A stretch of 64,000 bases of DNA from Rheinheimera pacifica (GCF_024809855.1 NZ_JANUEM010000003.1:310001-374000), one strand, 5' to 3'. Shown: positions 54,697-63,547, counted from the first letter of the stretch. Notes: generated from the sequence alone by a model not told the origin. Translations and numbers: made by a program.

Positions 54697-55809
54697 TTAG
54701 TTTTTTGCCGCGTCGGGTTTTTCATCAGCCACGGATGAAAAATCAATAATATCTTCAAGATTTAACTGATAAGCCTCGATAAAAGCATTACGCAGCAGCC
54801 CGACCAGGGCTTTTAACCTGGATATATCCGGTTCGTTAAAATCACCGCTGACAGGGATCCGGGTAGCAATCAGGTTTTGCTTACTGTTTTCAAGCAATGT
54901 AGCGAGCATGGCCGAAATACCTTCAACAAATATCTGCAATGGGTTCCCGTCACCCTTTATAACATCTTTTACCACGTCTTCTTTCCAGGAAAAAATTTTC
55001 AGGTCGTAAATACCAAATTTTACATAGCCATTTAACCGGCCTTTATCGCTGGCCAGTTCTGTAGCCAGTTCAAACTCGCCTGCTTCTACGTCAAAGGGGG
55101 CATATATTTTGATAATATCTGCTGTTTCGGCAGCAGGTATTCTGTCCATTTTCATATTGATATCAAACATCGGTAACTTTACGTTAGGGTTAAACTTACC
55201 TGTAATGATAAAAGGAGTCTGTTTGGCAACTGTGCCGCTAAAATCGAGCTCAGTTAACAGCTCTGACTGTGCGTTGTTGTGCAGGTTAACAACCTCGCCC
55301 TCTACGTTGCTCAAAATAAGCTCACCCAGCAAATCCTGGGCAATGGCATTAAATTCAATTCTGCCATCGTGAATAGCTAATTTATCAATAGAAAACAGCG
55401 TCAGGTTATTTGCCAGGCCAATCCAGGTGCGCTCGTCCAGTACCGCATCCTCGGTAATATCTTCCTGATCGGCTCTGTCCAGCGCCATAATCACTGGCTG
55501 ATAAAATGCCATAGTGCTAACTATTTCACCATCGGCCAGCGCAGCCCACGACAGCCGGATGTCAATGCGCTCGGCGGAAAACAGCGGCAGCTCGCCTTCG
55601 TCGTTAAGCTGATTAATTTCTATCTGCTTAATAACATAACCACCACGCCAAAGCGCCAAATCAATATCCCGCACCTGGCCGCTAATACCTTCCTGTTTTT
55701 CCAGCAGCGAATTGACATACCATACCATTACAGGCGGTAAGGCTACTCTTATTGCCAGCAATACTAAAACCACAGCCAGCATAATTTTTACACTGTTAGA
55801 TAATCTCAT
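54697..55809 (-). CDS. DUF748/AsmA-like envelope protein
   Basis: 370 aa. One N-terminal membrane anchor (VKIMLAVVLVLLAIRVALPP) is followed by a beta-rich periplasmic domain with DIDLALWRGGYVIKQIEI, LLGELILSNVEGEV and the C-terminal ATRIPVSGDFNEPDISRL motif common to DUF748/AsmA-related proteins. These are proposed to bridge membranes for lipid movement. The gene ends about 50 bp before mlaA in the same direction, which supports a lipid-trafficking cluster. Confidence 0.78.
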   Translation of the reverse strand: MRLSNSVKIMLAVVLVLLAIRVALPPVMVWYVNSLLEKQEGISGQVRDIDLALWRGGYVIKQIEINQLNDEGELPLFSAERIDIRLSWAALADGEIVSTMAFYQPVIMALDRADQEDITEDAVLDERTWIGLANNLTLFSIDKLAIHDGRIEFNAIAQDLLGELILSNVEGEVVNLHNNAQSELLTELDFSGTVAKQTPFIITGKFNPNVKLPMFDINMKMDRIPAAETADIIKIYAPFDVEAGEFELATELASDKGRLNGYVKFGIYDLKIFSWKEDVVKDVIKGDGNPLQIFVEGISAMLATLLENSKQNLIATRIPVSGDFNEPDISRLKALVGLLRNAFIEAYQLNLEDIIDFSSVADEKPDAAKN

Positions 55810-56010
55810 CGGTAAGCGTTGTTTAAGGTGAAGAAGGAAATGCTAAGACACCAGCAAAGATCAGGCCACGCAGCTTGAAGGGTTCAAGGTACTGAATTTA
55901 AATAACTTTACTAACATTCACTAAGCTGGCTCACCAAGGCGAGACAGTATTTCGCGGATTATTTACCTGTAATTTTGTAAATTTTGCTGCAATGCAGTTG
56001 TGGTAATAGA

Positions 56011-56029
56011 GCAGAAAAACAAAAGGCCA
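56011..56029. repeat. Left 19-bp direct repeat (attL-like) of the ssrA islet
   Basis: GCAGAAAAACAAAAGGCCA occurs here and again at 58347-58365. Relaxase-like coding sequence starts immediately to its right, so this looks like the left boundary of inserted DNA. Confidence 0.7.
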
Positions 56030-56373
56030 ACGGGACAGCTTTGCCCAAGCCCTGAAAGAACGGGGCTACATCCACGCCCGTGGTGACCGTCGCAGTTTTG
56101 TGGCGGTAGATTTCCGGGGTGAAGTCTATGCCGTGGGCAAATATTCCGGTATGAAAGCCAAAGAGGTCAAAGAACATCTTGGGGGGTGAAAAAGCGCAGC
56201 CGTCCGTCGATCAGGTCAAACAGACCAACGCCGCCCGGATCACCACCATGCTGCGGCAACATATCCAGACCCTTGAGGGACGGCAGAAACGGTAATTCCG
56301 TAATCTCCGGCAAAGCCGGAAAGAAACCGTCCAGCGGCAACGGGAACAGCGCGACCAGTTGTACAAGGTTTAA
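56022..56373 (+). pseudogene. Decayed plasmid/ICE relaxase (MobA/TraI-type) C-terminal fragment
   Basis: In one frame (to the stop at 56187) the sequence reads DSFAQALKERGYIHARGDRRSFVAVDFRGEVYAVGKYSGMKAKEVKEHLG in pieces. This matches the C-terminal region of mobilisation relaxases. After a shift in a run of six Gs the next frame continues AQPSVDQVKQTNAARITTMLRQHIQTLEG, then meets a stop at 56293 and runs on as Arg/Gln-rich helix to 56371. The N-terminal nuclease domain is missing. At least one frameshift and one internal stop make it dead. It is evidence of past conjugative or mobilisable DNA. Confidence 0.72.
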
Positions 56374-56375
56374 CC

Positions 56376-56555
56376 ATGCGGCAAGCCCATGCCCAAACGG
56401 GTTATGCAGCGGCGGACTTCTCCCGGGTTAGAAAAGCTAACCTTGATCAGTTCAGCATTGATCGGCTTATGGGCATGTTAAACAGCTTGGGGGCGCGGGT
56501 TGATGTGCGGGTGGATATTCGTAAGAGCGTCACGAGTCCCGGTTTGCAGCCGTAA
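56376..56555 (+). pseudogene. Truncated XRE/HigA-type antitoxin
   Basis: 59 codons from ATG 56376. RQAHAQTGYAAADFSRVRKANLDQFSIDRLMGMLNSLGARVDVRV resembles the second half of HigA-like antitoxin DNA-binding domains (helix, turn, recognition helix, then a C-terminal dimer strand). Similar residues (QGLTMRQA) continue upstream in frame, overlapping the relaxase remnant. The usual first 40 residues are therefore lost at a junction. No partner toxin is seen. It could still be expressed as a short peptide. Confidence 0.5.
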
Positions 56556-56612
56556 TAAAAAAACACATAGGAAGAGCTCTCTGGTCAAAAAGGCCAAAAA
56601 TCTCTGAGCACG

Positions 56613-57956
56613 TCACTCATAGGGCGCGCGACAATCAGGGCTATAGTCAATTGTCATCGTTCGTGAATATCCCCCTCGTGAAGTATTCACGAAGGCCTCC
56701 TTGCGGAGCCGAACCCTCCTACCATGAACCTCCGTGTCAATATCATCGCCATGAGAAATTCTTTCCAAAACTTCCGAAGAGGCATCGCCGATAGAAGATA
56801 GAAATAAAACCTCACACACCTGATGGAATCGCGCCTCTGCCACTTCACTGTCTTCATTGTTGTTAACATTCAAGACCAGCTTTAAGCGCTTCACTGCCTG
56901 TTTGTCTCCGCTTATGTAGTAGGCGATATTACTGGAAAACAGAGACTCTTCATTAATGGTAAGGTAGGTGGAGCTTGCCCACCATTCATCATCGTAGGTT
57001 CGATGGTAATCGCTTGTTTTCAGGTTTTCACTTAACAGAAATCCCGTCGCGGCAATAGGGCACCAACCAGCATCCGGCGAAACATTTGACGGGCTACGCT
57101 CTCTTTTTTGATATTTCTTAACCTCTGATATTGCATTCAGAATGCCCTCACGACTTTCTGGTGGATATGCACCGACATTACGCTTCCAACGCCGTAATCC
57201 TTCCAAATCAAAACGGAATCGGATGGTAGCCTGAAGCATTGCGTAACGGCGTAAGGAGGCATCCTTCAGTGCGAAGCGCAGACTAACCCATATCAGCTCG
57301 TAAGAAACTAAAATGCTAATTAAGTAAAGATAAGGCAGAAACAACAGGGAAAGAATAATTGGTATAAAAAATTCACACAGATTGCTCCATGTTGCGAAAT
57401 CTTCAAAGTCCGTTGCCGCCATGTATATGCCATATCCGATGTAGGCACAGCCCACAGTCACAAGCATGCCCGACATTAGGCTGTGTACCGAAGCGTGCTC
57501 CTTTTTCTTTCCGCTCATGACATGCATGGCGGTAACGCAAAAGAGAAATGGAAACAAGACAAGCTCTGCAAACAGAGGGAAACTATATGCTTCTGCTATA
57601 AAAGTAATAATGGCCGTTACATTAACTGTGTCGCGAATCGTTTTTTTAAAATATGTGTTGTCTTCGCTAATTCGATTGACATCCATTAATGTTAAAAATG
57701 CGAATGCGAAGCTCCATAAAATAGTTGTTTTGAGGTTGGCTGTTGTCCATATATCGACGTAATGTAAACCCAGCAAACACAGAATGATCCAGAGTGCGGC
57801 ACAAAGCACAACCACCATTATCTGGGGTGAAAAAAAAGCTCGAACCAACAGCTTAAATGATTTGGCTATATTGTCGCCTTTATCTTTAAAAAAGATATAG
57901 ACTAAAATTGCTGCTGTCCAAATAAGAGCTGAAAGCTCTCTGTTGCTTAGCTCCAT
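56613..57956 (-). CDS. Unrecognised multi-spanning membrane protein with large cytosolic C-terminal domain
   Basis: 447 aa from ATG 57956, chosen for GAGGGA seven bases upstream; the frame extends to 58070. The N-terminus MELSNRELSALIW leads into about six to seven hydrophobic segments (residues 8-240), including a Phe-rich pair and a segment with EAYSFPLFAELVLFPF. The remaining 200 residues are soluble, with DLEGLRRWKRNVGAYPPESREG, WWASSTYLTINEESLF and GRRVRLRKEAFVN. No catalytic motif is evident. It is the only intact long gene in the ssrA islet, and its AT-richer codon use differs from the neighbours. This setting suits accessory functions such as defence or a membrane effector, but none is shown. 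Confidence 0.75.
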   Translation of the reverse strand: MELSNRELSALIWTAAILVYIFFKDKGDNIAKSFKLLVRAFFSPQIMVVVLCAALWIILCLLGLHYVDIWTTANLKTTILWSFAFAFLTLMDVNRISEDNTYFKKTIRDTVNVTAIITFIAEAYSFPLFAELVLFPFLFCVTAMHVMSGKKKEHASVHSLMSGMLVTVGCAYIGYGIYMAATDFEDFATWSNLCEFFIPIILSLLFLPYLYLISILVSYELIWVSLRFALKDASLRRYAMLQATIRFRFDLEGLRRWKRNVGAYPPESREGILNAISEVKKYQKRERSPSNVSPDAGWCPIAATGFLLSENLKTSDYHRTYDDEWWASSTYLTINEESLFSSNIAYYISGDKQAVKRLKLVLNVNNNEDSEVAEARFHQVCEVLFLSSIGDASSEVLERISHGDDIDTEVHGRRVRLRKEAFVNTSRGGYSRTMTIDYSPDCRAPYE

Positions 57957-58090
57957 CAGTGATCCCTCAAATTTTAGTTCTTTGCGGACAGTTACTAATA
58001 GCAACGCTGTTTTTATGATCGCAAAATGAATGGTGCAGGCAACAAAGTCAACTTCAATGCATTCTTTCAAATATTCAGAATGTGACGGGA

Positions 58091-58118
58091 CAAACTCACC
58101 TCTATGTGGGTGAGTTTG
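58091..58118. repeat. 10-bp inverted repeat upstream of the islet membrane protein gene
   Basis: CAAACTCACC and GGTGAGTTTG are perfect arms around an 8-base loop, about 135 bp before the chosen start codon on the minus strand. No T-run adjoins, so an operator or leader structure is more likely than a terminator. Confidence 0.5.
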
Positions 58119-58159
58119 ATAAATTATAGACGTATCAAAACTCCCACCATTCTTATGGC

Positions 58160-58327
58160 ATGATGATAATTCGAGATACTTTGTGCGTAAGATTTAGATT
58201 CATAAGGCTTATCCTGCTAGAAGAGCAGCACCATGTCAACTTAAAGCCGGATGAGGATGTTCCCGCAAGCGTATACCAAAAGCATATCCCCGGATTGAAG
58301 CAGCGTGAAGAAATAGCAAGGTATTAG
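58160..58327 (+). CDS. Short hypothetical gene in the ssrA islet
   Basis: 55 codons from tandem ATGs at 58160/58163. The C-terminal half (EEQHHVNLKPDEDVPASVYQ, then KHIPGLKQREEIARY) is polar and has the look of real protein, but no ribosome site is clear and I recognise no family. It ends 19 bases before the right direct repeat, where an integrase end might be expected. It could be the tail of a lost gene. Confidence 0.35.
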   Translation: MMIIRDTLCVRFRFIRLILLEEQHHVNLKPDEDVPASVYQKHIPGLKQREEIARY

Positions 58328-58346
58328 TAATTGATGGGTAGTGTCT

Positions 58347-58365
58347 GCAGAAAAACAAAAGGCCA
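58347..58365. repeat. Right 19-bp direct repeat, overlapping the ssrA terminator tail
   Basis: Identical to 56011-56029. Read on the minus strand it is the end of the ssrA terminator stem plus its T-rich tail, so it is probably the original chromosomal site (attB/attR). Confidence 0.7.
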
Positions 58366-58380
58366 GCATTTCTGCTGGCC
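58350..58380 (-). terminator. Intrinsic terminator of ssrA
   Basis: On the minus strand GGCCAGCA-GAAA-TGCTGGCC is followed by TTTTGTTTTT, starting 11 bases after the tmRNA CCA end. Confidence 0.92.
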
Positions 58381-58390
58381 TGTTGCTATT

Positions 58391-58751
58391 TGGTGGAGCT
58401 GGCGGGAGTTGAACCCGCGTCCGAAAAACCTACATCTTCGGTCCTACATGCTTAGCACATTCATTTAGTTAACCCTATGAGCGCCGAATGGCAGGCTATC
58501 GTCGGGCGAGCCTGATTGGTTTTAACGTTTTGTCTCCAGGCGAAGACGCGACGCGATTCTGTTAGGGGTGATCTTCCAGAGTCTCAGCTTACAGACATGC
58601 GTGAGGGGAAGAGCTATCTACTGCCTATTAAGCAGCGATTGCGTATGTTTCGTCGTTTGCGACTAGTTTTTTGCGGTTTTTTTACGAGGCCTACCGCACC
58701 TCGGCATGCACCTAGGAGTTCGTGAATCCCGTCGAATCCAGAATCAGCCCC
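58391..58751 (-). ncRNA. ssrA: Transfer-messenger RNA (tmRNA)
   Basis: 361 nt. The 5' end GGGGCTGATTCTGG pairs with the 3' AGCTCC before the encoded ACCA end, with a T-arm (GGGTTCAACTCCCGCC in minus orientation). The tag frame resumes at GCA and encodes ANDETYAIAA followed by a TAA pair, typical of gammaproteobacterial tags. With SmpB it rescues stalled ribosomes and marks the peptide for proteolysis. smpB lies 146 bp upstream in the same direction. An islet appears to have inserted at its terminator. Confidence 0.98.
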
Positions 58752-58791
58752 GAATTCTGTATGGAACACTTACACACCATAGTGTTTGGCT

Positions 58792-58820
58792 ATTGTACGC
58801 AGCTGACTGTTGTTACACAA
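58792..58820 (-). promoter_or_regulatory. Sigma-70 promoter of ssrA
   Basis: On the minus strand TTGTGT (58820-58815), a 17-bp spacer, then TACAAT (58797-58792). Transcription would begin about 30 nt before the mature 5' end, consistent with RNase P trimming of pre-tmRNA. Confidence 0.75.
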
Positions 58821-58897
58821 GCGAGCATTGCACCTTTGCCGTTTTTTCCTGTCGCCTTACTTAGATGGGGTAAGGCGGCAGAAGTTTCAAGCCCGAC

Positions 58898-59380
58898 TTA
58901 GCGTTTATTGTGTTTCATCATGCGTTCTTTTTCGCGTGACCAGTCTCTGTCTTTAATATCGTCACGCTTATCAAAGGTTTTTTTACCTTTGGCTAAATGA
59001 AACTCCAGCTTAACCCAGCAGGCTTTCCAGTACATGGCTGTGGCTACCAGCGTAAAGCCGTCACGCTCTTTTAAGCCCACTAATTTATCCAGTTCGCGTT
59101 TGTGCAGCAACAATTTGCGGCTGCGCTCCGGGTCGCATATTACATGGCTGGAAGCGCTTTTTAGCGGCTGAATTTGCGCACCAAGCAGGAAAGCTTCGCC
59201 ATTGTGTAAAATGACATAAGAATCTGACAGGTTAACTTTACCTTCGCGGATGCTTTTCAGCTCCCAGCCCTGTAGGGCCATGCCCGCCTCATAGCGGTCT
59301 TCCAGAAAGTACTCGTGCCGTGCCTTTCTGTTTTGCGCTATGGTGCCGTTTTTGTTTTTACTAACTTGTTTTTTACTCAT
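58898..59380 (-). CDS. smpB: SsrA-binding protein
   Basis: 160 aa. [40 protein letters not shown] is the SmpB core, and the C-terminal basic tail ([30 protein letters not shown] in parts) is the helix that enters the mRNA channel of stalled ribosomes. It acts with the adjacent tmRNA. Divergent from ratA, as in E. coli and many relatives. Confidence 0.98.
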   Translation of the reverse strand: MSKKQVSKNKNGTIAQNRKARHEYFLEDRYEAGMALQGWELKSIREGKVNLSDSYVILHNGEAFLLGAQIQPLKSASSHVICDPERSRKLLLHKRELDKLVGLKERDGFTLVATAMYWKACWVKLEFHLAKGKKTFDKRDDIKDRDWSREKERMMKHNKR

Positions 59381-59486
59381 AATTCGTTATTTGTCGCAGC
59401 TCTGTTTTATGGGTCAGCGATGGCTCAAGCCTTGTTGCAGCGCGTTATTCTGTTACAATCGGCGGCGGGTTTAAAGGGGAGAGAGT

Positions 59487-59930
59487 ATGCCACAAATTGA
59501 GCGCAGTGCGCTGGTTTTTTACAGTGCACAGCAGATGTTTGACTTAGTCAACGCTGTACCTGACTATCCGCAATTCCTGCCTGGCTGTACCTCTGCCCGT
59601 ATTGTCAGCCAGTCTGAAACAGAGATGGTGGCATCGCTTACGGTTTCCAAGGCTGGTATTGGCCATTCTTTTACCACCCGTAATACCTTGTACCCGCATC
59701 ATCGTATTGCTATGCAACTAGTAGACGGCCCGTTTAAGCAATTACATGGTGGCTGGGAGTTTCAGCCATTAAGTGAAACGGCCTGTAAGGTAGTTTTAAG
59801 GCTGGAGTTTGAATTTTCCAGCCGGCTTATTCAGTTTGCTTTTGGTAAAATTTTTGGCGAGCTTACCGCAGCTATGGTGAATGCGTTTACGCAACGGGCA
59901 AAACAAGTATACGGAGAAAGCCATGTCTGA
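59487..59930 (+). CDS. ratA: RatA, START/SRPBCC (COQ10-like) protein
   Basis: 147 aa. [39 protein letters not shown] and the C-terminal [25 protein letters not shown] are standard for the RatA/Coq10 family. In E. coli RatA was described as an inhibitor of ribosome association, and relatives bind ubiquinone-like lipids, so the role is unsettled. GGGGAGAG precedes the ATG. The 3' end overlaps ratB by eight bases. Confidence 0.95.
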   Translation: MPQIERSALVFYSAQQMFDLVNAVPDYPQFLPGCTSARIVSQSETEMVASLTVSKAGIGHSFTTRNTLYPHHRIAMQLVDGPFKQLHGGWEFQPLSETACKVVLRLEFEFSSRLIQFAFGKIFGELTAAMVNAFTQRAKQVYGESHV

Positions 59931-60270
59931 GCAGATCATGATAGAGGTTGCCTATGCAATGCCAGATAGGCAAAGCCTGATGACATTATCAGTTAACCGT
60001 AACAGTACTGTGCAGCAGGTTATTGAGCGCTCTGGCATTTTGCAGCAGTTTGCTGAAATTGACCTTGCTGTGCAAAAAGTAGGCATTTGGAGCCGGCCGG
60101 TAAAACTTGATGATACGGTAAAAGCGGGTGACAGAATTGAAATTTACCGGCCACTGATTGCCGATCCAAAAGATTTACGCCGCCGTCGGGCCGAGAAAGC
60201 TAAAGAAGAAGGCCGGGCAGATAAAGTAACCGGTGGCCGGCCACATGAAGTGAAAAGCGCTACGGAATAA
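59923..60270 (+). CDS. ratB: RatB / RnfH-family ubiquitin-like protein
   Basis: 115 aa from ATG 59923. [39 protein letters not shown] and [28 protein letters not shown] are the UPF0125/RnfH hallmarks of a beta-grasp fold with a basic tail. The function is unknown. It is translationally coupled to ratA and ends at a terminator shared with bamE. Confidence 0.95.
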   Translation: MSEQIMIEVAYAMPDRQSLMTLSVNRNSTVQQVIERSGILQQFAEIDLAVQKVGIWSRPVKLDDTVKAGDRIEIYRPLIADPKDLRRRRAEKAKEEGRADKVTGGRPHEVKSATE

Positions 60271-60298
60271 AAAAACCAGCTTGGCCGCTGGTTTTTTT
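60271..60298. terminator. Bidirectional terminator
   Basis: CCAGC-TTGGCC-GCTGG flanked by A5 and T7, between ratB and the convergent bamE. Confidence 0.85.
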
Positions 60299-60338
60299 CA
60301 GCCTGCTGTTAAAACGCAGGCTTTGTACAGGGTAAAGT

Positions 60339-60689
60339 TTAAATATCTAACGGCGTGCTAAATTCGGCCGATTTGTCAAAATCGCCTTTTATATCCTGCA
60401 ATTTGTCGTCTTTAAACTCAACAATCAGCTGCTTTTCAAAGTTATTACCACGGCCGCCTTTAAGGGCATAAAAGTAGTGCCAGGTGTCATTGTCAAATGC
60501 ATTGCTGGCTACCGGGCTGCCTAATACATAAATAACCTGTTCTTTGGTCATAGCCACACGCAGCTTATCTACATCTTTTTGTTCTAAAAAGTTGCCTTGT
60601 GGGATATCGATACGGTAAATCCAGCTACTGCAGGCGCCAAGGCTAAGTATGCCAACTACCAGGCATAGGGTTTTAATTACTGCTTTCAT
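60339..60689 (-). CDS. bamE: Outer membrane assembly lipoprotein BamE
   Basis: 116 aa. Signal peptide and lipobox SLGAC with Cys20. The mature part has YRIDIPQGNFLEQKDVDKLRVAMTKEQVIYVLGSPV and DTWHYFYALKGG, the SmpA/OmlA fold that supports BamA in outer membrane protein insertion. The ratA-ratB/bamE convergent order is conserved. Confidence 0.97.
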   Translation of the reverse strand: MKAVIKTLCLVVGILSLGACSSWIYRIDIPQGNFLEQKDVDKLRVAMTKEQVIYVLGSPVASNAFDNDTWHYFYALKGGRGNNFEKQLIVEFKDDKLQDIKGDFDKSAEFSTPLDI

Positions 60690-60756
60690 TTGTCACTTCT
60701 GCTTAATCTGATTGGCTTCATCATACCCTATGACAAGCCTTGTGAAAAACCTTCTT

Positions 60757-62430
60757 TCAGACTGCCGGTGCACATAAAAGTTCTCGGGCATTTGCCAGCG
60801 CGCTGGCGCTGATATTTTCACCGGCCAGCAAGCGTGCAATTTCACTGATACGTTCTTCATCGGTCAGGCTGCGCATACGGGTTTCTGTGGCGATGCCGTC
60901 AGTATACTTTTCTACAAACAGTTGCTGATGCCCCTGGCTGGCAACCTGTGGCAAATGCGTAACACAGATAATTTGTGTGCTTTCACCCAACTGGCGTAAT
61001 AAACGGCCCACACCGGCTGCCACCGGGCCGCTGATGCCTACATCTACTTCATCAAAAATCAGGGTAGGGGTAGTGACTTTGTCGGCCAGTATTACCTGTA
61101 TTGCCAGGCTGATGCGTGATAACTCGCCACCCGATGCCACTTTGTGCATGGCCTGTAACGGCTGGCCCGGGTTAGTGGATACCTGAAATTCAACCGCATC
61201 AATACCGTTGGCACTGGCCTGCCCGGCTGCCATAGTGGTTAGCTGTATTTCAAAGCGGGCATTTGCCATGCTAAGTTCATGCATGCTTTTACTGACCTGG
61301 CTGCTAAGGGCACTGGCGGCCTGACGGCGCTGTTCACTTAACTGCTCTGCCTGGGCCATATAGTTTAATTCGGCTTGCTCAATGTCGGCAGTCAGTTGCA
61401 CCAGGCGTTTGTCATTGCCGGTAAGGGTGGCTAACTGTGCAGCCAGTTGTTGGTGCAGTGCAGGTAGGGTCTCGTGCGCTACCTGGTGTTTACGCGATAA
61501 GTTCAGCCACAGGCCAAGGCGTTCATCTACCTGTGCTAAACGCTCCGGGTCCAGCTCAACTTTGTCGGCATAGCGGCGCAGTTCGCGGCTGGCTTCTTCG
61601 GTTTGTACCAGCGCATCGTTTAGCATTTGGGCTATGTTGTTTAGTGCCGGGTCCAGGGTTGCCAGCTGTTCTAACTGAGCAGTGGCTACAGACAGGGCCT
61701 GATAAATATTTTGCTGTTCGTCATCATACAGCAGCTGCAGGCATTGCTGGCTTTGGCTTAATAAGGTATTGCCGTGGCTTAGGCGGCTGTGTTCGGCTTC
61801 CAGTTCGGGGTATTCATTTTCCTGCGGGGCAAAGTTGTCCAGCTCGGCTACCTGGTATTCCAGCAACTGGCGCTGCGCATCACGTTGCTGCTGCGATTGC
61901 TGTAATTCGCTGTATTCGCGTTGTAGTTGTTGCCAGTTGCGCCAGGCGTGGCGGGTGGCATCCAGTGTTGCACTGTTGGCGGCAAACGCATCCAGTAACT
62001 GGCGCTGGTAGTCGCTTTTTAGCAGTTGCTGGTGTGCGTGCTGGCCATGAATACTCAGTAAATGCTGGCCTAAGGCTTTAAGCTGCTGCGCCGGTACCTG
62101 TACGCCATTAATGTAACCACGCGAGCGGCCCTCACTGTTTACTACGCGCCGTACAATGCACTCGTGGCCCATGGCGAGATCTTGCTCTGTCAGCCACTGT
62201 TGGGCGGCTTTAAGTTTACTGATATCGAAGCTGGCGACGATATCGGCTTTGTCTGCACCGGGGCGCACTACACTGGCATCAGCCCGCTCGCCCAAACACA
62301 GTGATAAAGCGTCAATCGCGATAGATTTACCGGCACCGGTTTCACCGGTAATGGTAGACATACCACTGGCCCAGTCTATTTCCAGCGCGCGGACAATAGC
62401 AAAATTACTGATATGCAGATGACACAGCAT
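60757..62430 (-). CDS. recN: DNA repair protein RecN
   Basis: 557 aa from ATG 62430, with GGAG eight bases upstream; a TTG four codons earlier is less likely. SMC-like: Walker A TGETGAGKSIAIDAL at the N-terminus, two coiled-coil arms (about 160-215 and 280-370), signature KVASGGELSRISLAIQV and Walker B TLIFDEVDVGISG. It joins broken DNA ends in recombinational repair. The LexA box 40 bases upstream places it in the SOS regulon, as in E. coli. Confidence 0.97.
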   Translation of the reverse strand: MLCHLHISNFAIVRALEIDWASGMSTITGETGAGKSIAIDALSLCLGERADASVVRPGADKADIVASFDISKLKAAQQWLTEQDLAMGHECIVRRVVNSEGRSRGYINGVQVPAQQLKALGQHLLSIHGQHAHQQLLKSDYQRQLLDAFAANSATLDATRHAWRNWQQLQREYSELQQSQQQRDAQRQLLEYQVAELDNFAPQENEYPELEAEHSRLSHGNTLLSQSQQCLQLLYDDEQQNIYQALSVATAQLEQLATLDPALNNIAQMLNDALVQTEEASRELRRYADKVELDPERLAQVDERLGLWLNLSRKHQVAHETLPALHQQLAAQLATLTGNDKRLVQLTADIEQAELNYMAQAEQLSEQRRQAASALSSQVSKSMHELSMANARFEIQLTTMAAGQASANGIDAVEFQVSTNPGQPLQAMHKVASGGELSRISLAIQVILADKVTTPTLIFDEVDVGISGPVAAGVGRLLRQLGESTQIICVTHLPQVASQGHQQLFVEKYTDGIATETRMRSLTDEERISEIARLLAGENISASALANARELLCAPAV

Positions 62431-62469
62431 ACGATGCTCCAACCTGAATAAAGTTACGCTACAGAATAA

Positions 62470-62485
62470 CTGTGAAAAATAACAG
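62470..62485. promoter_or_regulatory. LexA (SOS) box of recN
   Basis: CTGTGAAAAATAACAG fits CTGT-N8-ACAG exactly and lies 40-55 bases before the recN start, in the promoter region. Confidence 0.85.
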
Positions 62486-62539
62486 TGTTTATTTATACAG
62501 TAACTTTATACAGGAATTGTACAATAGGCAAGCAGCGGT

Positions 62540-63421
62540 TTAATAAAGTTTGCTGCCCCAGCCCAATTTATTGCGTAGCACATGAAAGTAGCTGTAACCC
62601 GGAGGATGCACCAGCCGAAGTGGTGTAGGGTGTTTGCGGATATAGATATCATCGCCAGGCATTACCGCCAGAATAACGTGGCTGTCGCAGCTTATTTGCA
62701 GGTGGGCATCGTTAGTACTGGCTACTTTAAGCCTGATTTCGCTATTGCCAGATACCACCAGCGGCCTGCTACTTAACGTATGCGGAAACATGGGTACCAG
62801 GCTGACGGCGTCTAAATCGGGTGTCAGGATTGGGCCGCCGCCGGACAATGAATAAGCGGTAGAACCGGTAGGAGTGCTGATAATAAGGCCGTCGGAGCGT
62901 TGGCTGTAAACAAACTCGTTATTGATATAGGCTTCAAACTCTATCATATGCGCTACTTTATCGGCGTGTAGCACCGCTTCGTTTACGGCGCTGTTGCTGC
63001 TTTTTACTGTGCCGTGGCGGTGTACGGATATTTCCAGCAGGTTACGCTTTTCGGTAACAAAATTACCGGCCAGCACTTCACTTAGTGGCTGCTGAAAGTT
63101 TTCCGGTGCCAAATCGGTTAAAAAACCTAAATTACCACGGTTAACACCCAATACCGCCACATCAAAGCGCGCCAATACTCGGGCGGCCCCCAGCATATTG
63201 CCATCGCCACCAACCACTATGGCCAGATCGCACTTTTTACCCAGCTCAACCAGATCCAGTATTTCTACTCCCGGTAGCGTAAGCGACTGGGCTACGCGTT
63301 CTTCAACGTACACTTTCAGCCCCTGCTGTTGTAAAAAACTGTACAGGCTTATCAATGTATTATTAGCGCCCTGATGGTGTGGTTTGCCAATCAGGCCAAC
63401 GGTGGTAAAGGCATGTTGCAT
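62540..63421 (-). CDS. nadK: NAD kinase
   Basis: 293 aa, phosphorylating NAD to [21 protein letters not shown] holds the GGDG motif with its catalytic Asp. [18 protein letters not shown] and [21 protein letters not shown] are the remaining NAD-kinase signatures. GGAAA precedes the ATG. It is separated from recN by 110 bp and divergent from hrcA, the position next to heat-shock genes that is typical of gammaproteobacteria. Confidence 0.98.
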   Translation of the reverse strand: MQHAFTTVGLIGKPHHQGANNTLISLYSFLQQQGLKVYVEERVAQSLTLPGVEILDLVELGKKCDLAIVVGGDGNMLGAARVLARFDVAVLGVNRGNLGFLTDLAPENFQQPLSEVLAGNFVTEKRNLLEISVHRHGTVKSSNSAVNEAVLHADKVAHMIEFEAYINNEFVYSQRSDGLIISTPTGSTAYSLSGGGPILTPDLDAVSLVPMFPHTLSSRPLVVSGNSEIRLKVASTNDAHLQISCDSHVILAVMPGDDIYIRKHPTPLRLVHPPGYSYFHVLRNKLGWGSKLY

Positions 63422-63476
63422 AGCAGTTTCCTTTCAATGCGTTAGTGCAGTATAACGGCAGCATGCACCGGACACT

Positions 63477-63504
63477 AGCACCCTGTTTTACTTGAATTGG
63501 TGCT
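63477..63504. promoter_or_regulatory. Inverted repeat around the hrcA promoter -35 (possible HrcA site)
   Basis: AGCACC (63477-63482) and GGTGCT (63499-63504) flank the sigma-32 -35 box. The half-sites recall CIRCE (TTAGCACTC / GAGTGCTAA), but the spacing is longer than the usual nine bases. Confidence 0.35.
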
Positions 63505-63518
63505 TAATGCCCCCATAT
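63491..63518 (+). promoter_or_regulatory. Sigma-32 (RpoH) heat-shock promoter
   Basis: CTTGAA, a 14-bp spacer, then CCCCATAT: a near-perfect match to the RpoH consensus (CTTGAAA, 11-16 bp, CCCCATnT). The start codon of hrcA lies 30 bases downstream. Confidence 0.85.
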
Positions 63519-63547
63519 CCAAGCTCAATGATGAATGAGTATGTTGC

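Noticed and set aside
56376-56555. Complete toxin-antitoxin pair in the islet
   Set aside because: Only the second half of an antitoxin-like domain is visible and no toxin frame of suitable size adjoins it.
58516-58725. Open frame on the plus strand inside the ssrA region
   Set aside because: It is antisense to tmRNA; the RNA structure and tag reading frame explain the sequence.
63475-63506. Full CIRCE element
   Set aside because: Half-sites resemble CIRCE but are 14-16 bases apart instead of nine and the outer bases differ, so it is listed only as a weak inverted repeat.
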